DNA of 53,378 nucleotides from Streptomyces olivochromogenes (GTDB taxonomy: Bacteria; Actinomycetota; Actinomycetes; Streptomycetales; Streptomycetaceae): positions 1 to 53,378 of the forward strand of contig NZ_JADDRL010000069.1 of assembly GCF_021538895.1 (NCBI RefSeq), given 5' to 3'. Below, piece after piece: positions 46,628-53,378 of this stretch. Under the pieces are notes generated by a model. That model did no database searches, had not been told where the DNA came from, and saw nothing but the letters and a program-made list of their open reading frames with translations. The translations under genes and the position numbers were made by a program. The stretch's first letter is position 1. Each line of letters begins with the position of its first letter.

Positions 46628-48492
46628 CTCCGGGCGGCGGCGACGAGCCGCTGGGTGTAGGGGTGGTGGGGGTCGTGGAAGAGCTGGTCGGTCAGGCCCT
46701 GTTCGACGACCCGGCCCGTCTGCATGACGAGCGTGCGGTCGGTCAGTGCCTCGATCACGGAGAAGTCGTGGCTGACGACCACGGCCGCGACGTCCCGCTC
46801 GGAGAGCAGGCTGCGCAGCAGGTCGAGCACGCCCGCGGCGACGGAGGCGTCGAGACCGGTGGTGGGCTCGTCGAGCAGCAGTACGGGCGGTTCGGTGGCC
46901 AGGGCCTTGGCGATCTGCACGCGCTGCCGCATGCCGCCGGAGAAGGTGTGCACGGGGTCGTCCATGCGGGACAGCGGTACCTCGACCCGGTCCAGCAGTT
47001 CGGCCGCGCGGCGCCGGATGGCGTGGTAGCCGCGCCAGCCCGCCGCCGTCAGCCGCTCGGCGATGTTGCCGCCGGCGGAGACGCGCAGGTCGAGTCCGGC
47101 GGCCGGGTCCTGGTAGACGACGGCCATCGAGTCGATCCGCAGCCGCCGCCGGACGGCCGGGGGCAGGGCGAGCACCTCGGAGGCGCCGTCGTCCACCGAG
47201 GCGAGGTGGACCTGTCCGGCGGTGGCGGGCTCGTCGCCGATGACGCAGCGCAGCACGGTGGACTTGCCGGAGCCCGACTCGCCGATGAGGCCCAGGGCTT
47301 CACCGGGCGCCACGTCGAAGGAGACGTCCCAGGCGGCCACCACGGCGCCGGTGGACGGGCTGATCGCGGTGCCGTGCTCGGGACCCGTGCCGGGGACGGC
47401 GGACGCGCCGCCCGCGCCGTGCACCTTGCCGATGCCGTCGACGCGCAGGGCCCATTCGGGGCCGCCGGTCCGGGTCCTGCGGGCGGGCGCGGGCGCGTCG
47501 TCCGCGGGGGTCTTACGGACCAAGGGGGCGGCGCGGCGTCCCGCGCGGGCCGCCGGATCGGGCAGCAGGGCCAGCGGCGCGCGTTCCCGGTGGGCGGCGG
47601 TGTCGGCGTCCGCGGCCTGGACCCGCGCGCACCACTCGGTGTCGCTGCAGGCGAAGGCGCCCTCGGTACCGGCGTTGACGAGATAGACGTCGTCGCTGCC
47701 GCAGAACTTGCAGCGCCCGCCCGGCTCGTGCTCGACCTCGAAGGGCACGTCGTCGAAGGTGAGGGGCCGTACCTCGGTGTGCGGCGGCACCGCGTAGATG
47801 CGCTTCTCTCGGCCCGCGCCGAAGAGGTTGAGCTGCTCGGCCCGGTGGAGGCGGGGCACGTCCCAGCGCGGGATGGGGCTGGTCGCCATCACATAGCGGC
47901 CGCCGACCAGCACCGGGTAGCCGGTGCTCGCGGTGATCATGCCGTTGCGGACGATGTCCTCGTAGAGGCTGACCCACATCGCGGAGTAGTCGCCCTCGGC
48001 GTGCATCCGCGCGCACTCGGCCACCGACTTCTGCACACCGCGCAGCGGTTCGGGCACGGGCACCTGGTAGACGAGCACGTGCCGGTCGGTCAGTGCCTCC
48101 TCGGGGACGCGGTGGCGGGTCTGTACGACCGTGGCCTCACGGGTGTCGGCGGACTCGCCGCACCCGGTGGTCCGCGCGATCATCCGGCGCAGGTTGGTGG
48201 CGTTGACGCCGGCGTCGTCGCCCTGGTCGATCACCTTCACCGTGTCGTCGGCGCCGATCACCCCGAGGGTGACCTGGAGGCCGCCCGAGCCCCAGCCGCG
48301 GGCGACCGGCATCTCCCGGGAGCCGAAGGGGACTTGGTAGCCGGGCACGCAGACCGCGGCGAGACAGGCCCGGCGGATCTCGCGCTTGGCGTCCTCGTCG
48401 AGGATCCCGGCGGGCGGGCTGCCCGCGTCCGCCTCGGCGACGAGCGCGCCGATCCCGGACGGCTGAGCGGTGTCGTACGTCGTCGTGCTCAT
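46624..48492 (-). CDS. phnJ-phnK: PhnJ-PhnK fusion: C-P lyase radical SAM enzyme fused to ABC ATPase
   Basis: 622 aa. Residues 1-295 are PhnJ, the C-P bond-breaking subunit. Its four key Cys are present at C261, C264, C282 and C288 (CKFCG, ACSDTEWC); the cluster loop is four residues shorter than in E. coli. After an Ala/Pro/Arg linker (about 300-345) the C-terminal part is PhnK: Walker A GESGSGKST (K410), VVYQDP, FSGGMRQRVQIA and LLLDEPTTGLD. Standard organisms have two genes. No stop or frameshift separates them here. Start ATG 48492 overlaps the phnI stop. Confidence 0.93.
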   Translation of the reverse strand: MSTTTYDTAQPSGIGALVAEADAGSPPAGILDEDAKREIRRACLAAVCVPGYQVPFGSREMPVARGWGSGGLQVTLGVIGADDTVKVIDQGDDAGVNATNLRRMIARTTGCGESADTREATVVQTRHRVPEEALTDRHVLVYQVPVPEPLRGVQKSVAECARMHAEGDYSAMWVSLYEDIVRNGMITASTGYPVLVGGRYVMATSPIPRWDVPRLHRAEQLNLFGAGREKRIYAVPPHTEVRPLTFDDVPFEVEHEPGGRCKFCGSDDVYLVNAGTEGAFACSDTEWCARVQAADADTAAHRERAPLALLPDPAARAGRRAAPLVRKTPADDAPAPARRTRTGGPEWALRVDGIGKVHGAGGASAVPGTGPEHGTAISPSTGAVVAAWDVSFDVAPGEALGLIGESGSGKSTVLRCVIGDEPATAGQVHLASVDDGASEVLALPPAVRRRLRIDSMAVVYQDPAAGLDLRVSAGGNIAERLTAAGWRGYHAIRRRAAELLDRVEVPLSRMDDPVHTFSGGMRQRVQIAKALATEPPVLLLDEPTTGLDASVAAGVLDLLRSLLSERDVAAVVVSHDFSVIEALTDRTLVMQTGRVVEQGLTDQLFHDPHHPYTQRLVAAARR

Positions 48493-49628
48493 CGGCAGTC
48501 CTTTCCCGTGGGCTCGGCGGCCCGGGCCGGCAGGTCCTCGCCCGCCTCGGCGGCGGCCCGCATGGCTTGCTTGCGCTCGACCATCGAGCGGAAGGTGACG
48601 TAGTGGGGGAGCTTCAGGTGCTCCAGGAAGCCGCCCGAGTCGAGACCGTCCACCGTGAGCAGCAGCAGCTGCTCCAGCGGGCCGCTGCGGCCGAACCGGC
48701 GGTTGGCGATGTCCAGGTTGGCCATGGCGATGGCCTTGCGCTCGTTGTGCCCGAAGCACAGGCCGTAGCCGATGTCGAAGCGGGTACGGTCCTCGTCCGC
48801 GCCGTCCAGGTCCTCGATGGCCTCGGCCTCGGTGACCCGGAACTCGCCGACGGTGACCGGGTTTCCGGTGTGCGGGTGGCGCACCCGCAGCGGGAGCCGG
48901 CCGTGCCGCAGCTCGCCGAGGGTGATCTCGTGGACGTCGCCGTCGGGTCCGAGGACCGAGCGGTACCAGAGGGCGACCAGCGCCCCGGACTCGGCGCGGG
49001 CCATGGCGGCGAGGACGGCGGACCGGTCGGCGGGCGGCCGGGCGGGCTTGCGGGTGATGTCGTGCGGCTCGGGGTCGTCGCCGGTGCGCCCCTCGGAGAC
49101 CAGGTCCAGCTTGCGGAGCAGGTCGAGGAACCGGCGCGGGCTGCGCTGCTCCTCGGTGCGCTCCGGGACCTCCGTGACCTCCGTGACCTCAGTGCGGGCC
49201 GATTCCTCGGTCGGCGGCTCGGGCGGGCCCTCGGGCCGCTCCAGCAGGCGGCCGGTGTAGTCCGAGGTGCGGCCGAGGAGTTGCGGTCCGTCGGGCTCGC
49301 GGAACGCGGGCACGATGCGGCGCAGCACGGTCATCTCGCCCGGGTCGACGGCTTCGCTCACCGCCAGCCGCGGCAGGGTGGACCGCTGGGCCCGCAGCAG
49401 GTGCGAGGCCTCCAGGGTGTCGCCCTCGGCCTGCCGGAAGGCGGCGGCCGCGGTCGGCTCGTCGTAGAGGCCGGCCTCGCCCATCACCCGGTCGACGGCC
49501 AGCCGGAAACGGGCGGTGATCTGCTCGGTCGACGCCCAGGGCGCGGGCGCGTGGTCGCGCTTGCGGCGGACCAGATCCTCGGCGGCGAGGATCGCCTCCA
49601 GTCCGCCGCGTGCTCCCGAGTACCCCAT
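48489..49628 (-). CDS. phnI: C-P lyase subunit PhnI
   Basis: 379-aa core C-P lyase subunit with nucleosidase activity that joins ribose triphosphate to the phosphonate. N-terminus MGYSGARGGLEAILAAEDLV is characteristic, the internal LPRLAVSEAVDPGEMTVLRRIVPAFREPDG segment is diagnostic, and the C-terminal DIGYGLCFGHNERKAIAMANLDIANRR is a family hallmark. ATG 49628 has GGAGGAG upstream and overlaps phnH. Confidence 0.95.
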   Translation of the reverse strand: MGYSGARGGLEAILAAEDLVRRKRDHAPAPWASTEQITARFRLAVDRVMGEAGLYDEPTAAAAFRQAEGDTLEASHLLRAQRSTLPRLAVSEAVDPGEMTVLRRIVPAFREPDGPQLLGRTSDYTGRLLERPEGPPEPPTEESARTEVTEVTEVPERTEEQRSPRRFLDLLRKLDLVSEGRTGDDPEPHDITRKPARPPADRSAVLAAMARAESGALVALWYRSVLGPDGDVHEITLGELRHGRLPLRVRHPHTGNPVTVGEFRVTEAEAIEDLDGADEDRTRFDIGYGLCFGHNERKAIAMANLDIANRRFGRSGPLEQLLLLTVDGLDSGGFLEHLKLPHYVTFRSMVERKQAMRAAAEAGEDLPARAAEPTGKDCR

Positions 49629-50314
49629 CAGTTCTCCTCCTCGGACACGGCATCGGTCACGGCATCGGTCATGGCGTGCGGGGCCACGACGGCGACGGCG
49701 GTGCTGCGCGGCAGGCCCATGAGGCGGCCGTCGGGCGCGGCCAGCAGCAGATCGACCCCCGCGGGGAAGCCGCCGACGGCCTCGGCGCGCGCCTCGACGA
49801 ACCCGTCCGGCACGCCCCGCGGAGCGACCTCCCGCTCGCCCGGCACACCCGGCCCGGACAGCCGCCACGTCGACGGCCCGCCCTCCAGCGCGGTCACCGG
49901 CAGGCAGAGCAGGGCGCCGTCCTCCGGGGCGTCGGCCGTACCCCGGGCCAGGCGCAGGATCTCCGCGGGCGCAACCGGTCGTACGGAGGCGACGAGCCGG
50001 GCCTTGTCCAGCGGCACCGCCGGGGCGTTGGTCGCCAGGCTCAGCACGTCCGACCAGAGCGCGGCGCCGTCCTCCTCCAGGACACGGATGCCGGTGCCGA
50101 GGTCGGCGAGCGCGAGGACCGGCAGCAGCGCGGGCGGCACCACGGCCGCCAGGTCGGCGGGGAAGCGGGTCACCGTGCCCGGTCGCGCCAGGGCGTCCAG
50201 TACGGCCCGGAAGACGCCCTGTGCCCGGGCGGGGCTCAGCTTGGCCGCGGTCACCAGGTCCGCGGTCCCCCAGGGGTCGGCGGCGGGGGCCGGCCCGGTC
50301 TCGACGGCGGTCAC
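49628..50314 (-). CDS. phnH: C-P lyase subunit PhnH
   Basis: 228 aa. PhnH is a core-complex subunit. Family motifs are LSPARAQGVFRAVLDALARPG at the N-terminus, LPVLALADLGTGIRV and FPAGVDLLLAAPDGRLMGLPRST near the C-terminus. GTG 50314 overlaps the phnG stop by GTGA; its own stop overlaps phnI. Confidence 0.93.
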   Translation of the reverse strand: MTAVETGPAPAADPWGTADLVTAAKLSPARAQGVFRAVLDALARPGTVTRFPADLAAVVPPALLPVLALADLGTGIRVLEEDGAALWSDVLSLATNAPAVPLDKARLVASVRPVAPAEILRLARGTADAPEDGALLCLPVTALEGGPSTWRLSGPGVPGEREVAPRGVPDGFVEARAEAVGGFPAGVDLLLAAPDGRLMGLPRSTAVAVVAPHAMTDAVTDAVSEEEN

Positions 50315-50745
50315 GTCAGCTCCTCGAACTCGACGACGGTCGGGGCGAGTTCCGCCCACTCCTGGCTCTCCTGCCGCTCCCGGCGGCGCGCGACCCGCTC
50401 GCACAGCCGGTCGACGTCGGCGGTCCGGGGCCGGCCCGACTGCACCTCGGCGTCGAGTACGGCGGCGGCCAGTACGGCCGCGCGGTCGTCCCCGAGGCGC
50501 ATGGCCCAGCCGCGGTGACCGGCCACTTCCACCTCGGCCCGGCAGGCCAGGACGTCACCGAGCAGGAACCGCTGTGCCAGGACCGGCTCGCGGACCTGCG
50601 CGGTCACGCAGCCGACCTCGGGCGCCACCAGGACCCGTACCTCGGCGCCGTCGGCGATGCAGGCGTCGGCCAGTTCGATCAGTTCGGCCCTTTCGGCCTC
50701 GGCCAGCAGGGCGCAGCGACGCTCCCTGCTCCATACGTGTGTCAC
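50311..50745 (-). CDS. phnG: C-P lyase subunit PhnG
   Basis: 144 aa core-complex subunit. The repeated PhnG pattern is visible: SRERRCALLAEAERAELIELADA, CVTAQVREPVLAQRFLLGDVLACRAEVEVAGHRGWAMRLGDD-type core and AVLAAAVLDAEV. GTG 50745 has GGAG five bases upstream. First of the continuous overlap series running to the HD gene. Confidence 0.93.
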   Translation of the reverse strand: MTHVWSRERRCALLAEAERAELIELADACIADGAEVRVLVAPEVGCVTAQVREPVLAQRFLLGDVLACRAEVEVAGHRGWAMRLGDDRAAVLAAAVLDAEVQSGRPRTADVDRLCERVARRRERQESQEWAELAPTVVEFEELT

Positions 50746-50789
50746 CTTTTCTCCAGGTTCCTTGCGGTGTATCGGCTCTGTGGGGTGTG

Positions 50790-51533
50790 TCAGCCCTGCG
50801 CGGTGTGACCGCTCGACGAGGTGTGTTCGTCGAGTTCGACCACGACGCGGACCGCGTCGGCGCGGGTCCAGGTACGGCTGCACATCAGGACGTTGCCGGC
50901 CGCCTCGTCGCGGCTGACGCTCTCCACCAGCCAGGCGGGCAGGCTGCTCTCCGTGCGCAGGGCGCGCAGGACGTCGGGCGGCGGGACGTCGATGCTGACC
51001 CGGCACCAGGCGCGCATCGGCCGTACCCGCACCATCTGGCGGAGCACCAGATCGACGGAGTCGACCGCGTGCAGGGCCAGATCCAGGTCGGGCACCTCGT
51101 CCACCGGGATCCACTCGTGGGTCCAGGAGGCGAGCAGGTCGTCGATGTAGAACTCGCGCACCACCTCGTGCACGGGCGAGCCGGCGGGCCGCTCGAACCG
51201 GTCCGCCAGATCGGCGGGCAGCGGGATCGTGCGGACCGACTTGACCAGCGCACGCGGGGTGGCGCCCGCCGCCGCGATCGTGGTGGACCACGACGGCGGG
51301 ACGCTGCGCGAGATGACGTAGTCGATGCGCCGGTTGACGAAGGTGCCCGACCCCTGGGTCCGGCGGACGACGAACCGGCGTTCCAATTCCTGTACGGCCG
51401 CCCGTGCGGCGGCCCGGCCCACGCCGAACCGCCGGGCGATCTCGGCCTCGCTGGCCACCCGGGTGCCCCGGGCGTACTCGGCCAGCTCGGCGGACAACTG
51501 CTCCGCGATCTCCAGATACCTGGTCGCACTCAC
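50790..51533 (-). CDS. phnF: GntR-family regulator, PhnF-like
   Basis: 247 aa HutC/PhnF-type regulator. HTH (RYLEIAEQLSAELAEYARG, SEAEIARRFGVGRAAARAAVQELERRFVVRRTQGSGTFV) and a UTRA ligand domain (REFYIDDLLASWTHEWIPVDE ... SVDLVLRQ). Start GTG 51533. It precedes phnG by 44 bp. Likely represses the cluster and responds to a phosphonate or phosphate signal. Confidence 0.9.
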   Translation of the reverse strand: MSATRYLEIAEQLSAELAEYARGTRVASEAEIARRFGVGRAAARAAVQELERRFVVRRTQGSGTFVNRRIDYVISRSVPPSWSTTIAAAGATPRALVKSVRTIPLPADLADRFERPAGSPVHEVVREFYIDDLLASWTHEWIPVDEVPDLDLALHAVDSVDLVLRQMVRVRPMRAWCRVSIDVPPPDVLRALRTESSLPAWLVESVSRDEAAGNVLMCSRTWTRADAVRVVVELDEHTSSSGHTAQG

Positions 51534-51595
51534 ACGAGGAACTCTCGTCGGCCAACTCGTCCGGACAACCTGCGTACGACCAACGCGTCCGACCG

Positions 51596-51606
51596 GGACG
51601 GTGAAC
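51596..51606 (-). promoter_or_regulatory. Weak PHO-box-like half-site upstream of phnF
   Basis: GTTCACCGTCC on the minus strand matches the GTTCACCnnnn unit of Streptomyces PHO boxes bound by PhoP. No clean second 11-bp unit follows, so it is a single half-site at best. Confidence 0.25.
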
Positions 51607-51634
51607 AGCCGTGTCAGTTGTTTCCCGGTTCGAA

Positions 51635-51671
51635 GCGCCCTTCTTCCATGGAATCCACGGGAGAAGGGCGC
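51635..51671. terminator. Hairpin between phnE and phnF
   Basis: GCGCCCTTCT ... AGAAGGGCGC, a 10-bp perfect stem with a 17-nt loop, between the permease stop and phnF. It may terminate the transporter transcript or act as an attenuator before phnF-phnG. Confidence 0.6.
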
Positions 51672-51709
51672 GATGGGGTGGTGGATGGAGGACGGAGCGG
51701 TCGCGGTCG

Positions 51710-53378
51710 TCAGCGGACGACGCGGCGCAGCCACACCGCGAGCAGCTCCACGACGAGCACGGTGGCGAACACCAGCAGCAGTACGGTGGTGACGACCCCG
51801 AAATCCAGCACCCGCGAGGCGTTGAGCAGGTCGAAGCCGATGCCGCCCGCGCCGACGATGCCGAGCAACGTCGCGGAGCGGATGTTGACGTCGAGCTGGT
51901 AGAGGACATGGCCGACGAAGGCGGGCGCGGCCTGCGGCAACGTCGCCGCGCAGAAGACCTGCCAGCGTCCCGCACCGGTGGCCCGTACCGCCGCCTCCAC
52001 CCCCGGGTCGACCTCCTCCAGCGAGTCGGCGACGAGCTTGCCCAGCAGCCCGACCGCGCCCACGCCCAGGGCCAGCGCGCCGGCCACCGCGCCGAGGCCG
52101 GTGATCACCACGAAGACGATGGCGAGGACGAGCTCGGGGACGCCGCGGACCAGCACCACCACGCCCCGGAACACGGCGGCCGTCGCGGGCGAGGGCGCGA
52201 CGTTGCGGGCGGCCAGCGCGCCGACGGGCAGCGCCAGCACCGCGCCGATCAGGGTCGCGGCGAAGGCGATCTCGACGGTGTCGAACAGGTCGGAGAGCAG
52301 GTCCGGCAGGATGCCCCCGGTGCTCGGCGGCCAGAACAGCCCGAGCGTGGGGCCGAGGTTGCCGAGCGCGCCGAAGAACTGGCCCGGTGCGAGACCGGCG
52401 CCCCACACGGAGGCGGCGAGTGCCGGCACGGTCACGACGGCGTAGGCGGTACGGCGGACGCGGCGGGGCGTCCAGGGCGGGGCGACACGGGGTGGCACCG
52501 AACGGTTCGTGGACGTGGCGTCCCCCGCCGCCCCCGCGTCCTTCGGCTTCATCGGCGCCGGAACGGACATGAGGACGGCGGACGTACGGGACACCGCGCC
52601 CCCTCGCCGGCGCGTCCGTCCGCCCGCGTCGGCGTCGCGCAGCAGCGCCCGGCGGATCGCCCCGGAGAGCAGCTCCACCAGCACGCACAACGTGAGCACC
52701 ACCACCGCGAGCGCCATGCCACGCCGATAGTCCAGGGCGTTCAGGGAGCGCGCGATCTCGAAGCCGAGGCCGTTCACGCCGACGAAGCCCAGCACCACCG
52801 AGATCCGGAGGTTGATGTCCAGCCGGTGCAGGGCGTTGGCCACCAGGGAGGGCAGGACCTGCGGCATTACGCCGGAGACGAGTTGCTGGAGCCGGCCCGC
52901 GCCGGTGGCCCGTACCGCGGTGCGCGGTCCCTCGTCGATCTGCTCGATGGAGTCGGCGTACATCTTGCCGACCATGCCGACCGAGTGCAGGCCCATGGCG
53001 AGGACGCCGGCCAGTGCGCCGAGTCCGAAGACGCGGAAGAAGACGATCGCCAGCACCACGTCCGGTACGGCCCTGGCCAGGACGACGACCCCGCGCGCCG
53101 TGAACCGCGCGGTCGCGTGCGGGGTGGTGTTGCCGGCGGCGAGAACGGCCAACGGGACACTGAGCAGCACCGACAGCAGCGTCGCGCACACCACGACGGC
53201 CATCGTCTGCCCGCACAGCCGCAGCACCTCGGCGGGGGACGGGAAGTCGAGCGGCACCGTCCGCCGGATGAAGTCCGCCGCGTTGGAGGCACTGTCCACG
53301 AGCGTGGCGGCGTTGATCCGCAGGTCGGCGAAGGCCCAGCAGGCGAAGCCGGCGAGCGCGGCCGGCACCAGCAGCGCG
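51710..53378 (-). CDS. phnE: Phosphonate ABC transporter permease PhnE, two fused permease domains (5' end cut)
   Basis: A membrane permease of the phosphonate/phosphite ABC importer, 556 residues visible. The frame runs off the right edge (ALLVPAALAGFACWAF...), so the start is missing. Two tandem PhnE domains are present: residues about 45-260 (ARAVPDVVLAIVFFRVFGLG, EQIDEGPRTAVRATGAG) and about 330-550 (VRGVPELVLAIVFVVITGLG, EEVDPGVEAAVRATGAG), separated by a Gly/Arg/Pro-rich cytoplasmic linker. The two copies have diverged. phnC and phnD should lie beyond the window. Ends 176 bp before phnF. Confidence 0.93.
   Translation of the reverse strand, partial: ALLVPAALAGFACWAFADLRINAATLVDSASNAADFIRRTVPLDFPSPAEVLRLCGQTMAVVVCATLLSVLLSVPLAVLAAGNTTPHATARFTARGVVVLARAVPDVVLAIVFFRVFGLGALAGVLAMGLHSVGMVGKMYADSIEQIDEGPRTAVRATGAGRLQQLVSGVMPQVLPSLVANALHRLDINLRISVVLGFVGVNGLGFEIARSLNALDYRRGMALAVVVLTLCVLVELLSGAIRRALLRDADAGGRTRRRGGAVSRTSAVLMSVPAPMKPKDAGAAGDATSTNRSVPPRVAPPWTPRRVRRTAYAVVTVPALAASVWGAGLAPGQFFGALGNLGPTLGLFWPPSTGGILPDLLSDLFDTVEIAFAATLIGAVLALPVGALAARNVAPSPATAAVFRGVVVLVRGVPELVLAIVFVVITGLGAVAGALALGVGAVGLLGKLVADSLEEVDPGVEAAVRATGAGRWQVFCAATLPQAAPAFVGHVLYQLDVNIRSATLLGIVGAGGIGFDLLNASRVLDFGVVTTVLLLVFATVLVVELLAVWLRRVVR

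Noticed and set aside
1..53378. CRISPR arrays, rRNA operons, prophage or integrase genes
   Set aside because: No regularly spaced repeats, rRNA sequence or integrase-like frames seen.

Overview
The window is high-GC actinobacterial chromosome, almost certainly Streptomyces. The signs are third-position G/C saturation, GTG/TTG starts, ATGA/GTGA translationally coupled operons, rare TTA (bldA-type) codons, many secreted CBM-bearing hydrolases and a tRNA-Leu(GAG).

Left arm (1-17.9 kb). An aldo/keto reductase is flanked by decayed copies of its own 3' end and terminator hairpin. Divergent from it runs the most remarkable unit: a PQQ biosynthesis set (pqqA, pqqC, pqqD, pqqE; no pqqB) that continues by stop/start overlaps into secreted carbohydrate-active enzymes: GH105, a Tat-exported jelly-roll lyase-like protein, GH28, GH29-like and GH27. 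Four of these five enzymes carry a CBM35 module. After a hairpin terminator and a palindromic operator, a second unit encodes CBM35-GH18, CBM35-GH8 and a CBM35-CBM35-FnIII-FnIII enzyme whose catalytic domain is a PQQ-dependent sugar dehydrogenase. The locus therefore appears to make a cofactor, polysaccharide-targeted hydrolases and an extracellular enzyme that would use the cofactor.

Middle (17.9-36.9 kb). This is ordinary accessory and housekeeping content: a FadD-like acyl-CoA ligase, LysR plus a BASS-type transporter, a secreted DUF4185-like propeller protein, a secreted sialidase, and a quinone oxidoreductase divergent from a MarR regulator with two operators. Then come an isochorismatase-like hydrolase, an SDR divergent from LysR, fdhD beside a 46-codon remnant of an Fe-S formate-dehydrogenase partner, a KAS III, a GntR/FCD regulator, an LtrA-like membrane protein, an aldehyde dehydrogenase, tRNA-Leu and a secreted L,D-transpeptidase. 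A 251-bp MITE-like element lies between the sialidase and DUF4185 genes and supplies the sialidase C-terminus.

Right-centre (37.3-43.2 kb). A two-gene coupled unit encodes a 1501-aa protein (helical repeats, complete Hsp70/DnaK module, trypsin-like C-terminal domain without catalytic His and Ser) and a soluble Ser/Thr kinase with an uncharacterised C-terminal domain. The first gene has TTA as its second codon. This looks like an undescribed chaperone/kinase signalling or conflict system.

Right arm (43.2-53.4 kb, minus strand). This is a phosphonate C-P lyase cluster: a two-domain PhnE (cut by the window edge), a PhnF-type GntR, phnG, phnH, phnI, a phnJ-phnK gene fusion, phnL, phnM, an inositol-monophosphatase-family phosphatase and a PhnZ-like HD oxygenase. 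From phnG to phnZ every junction is a 4-base overlap.
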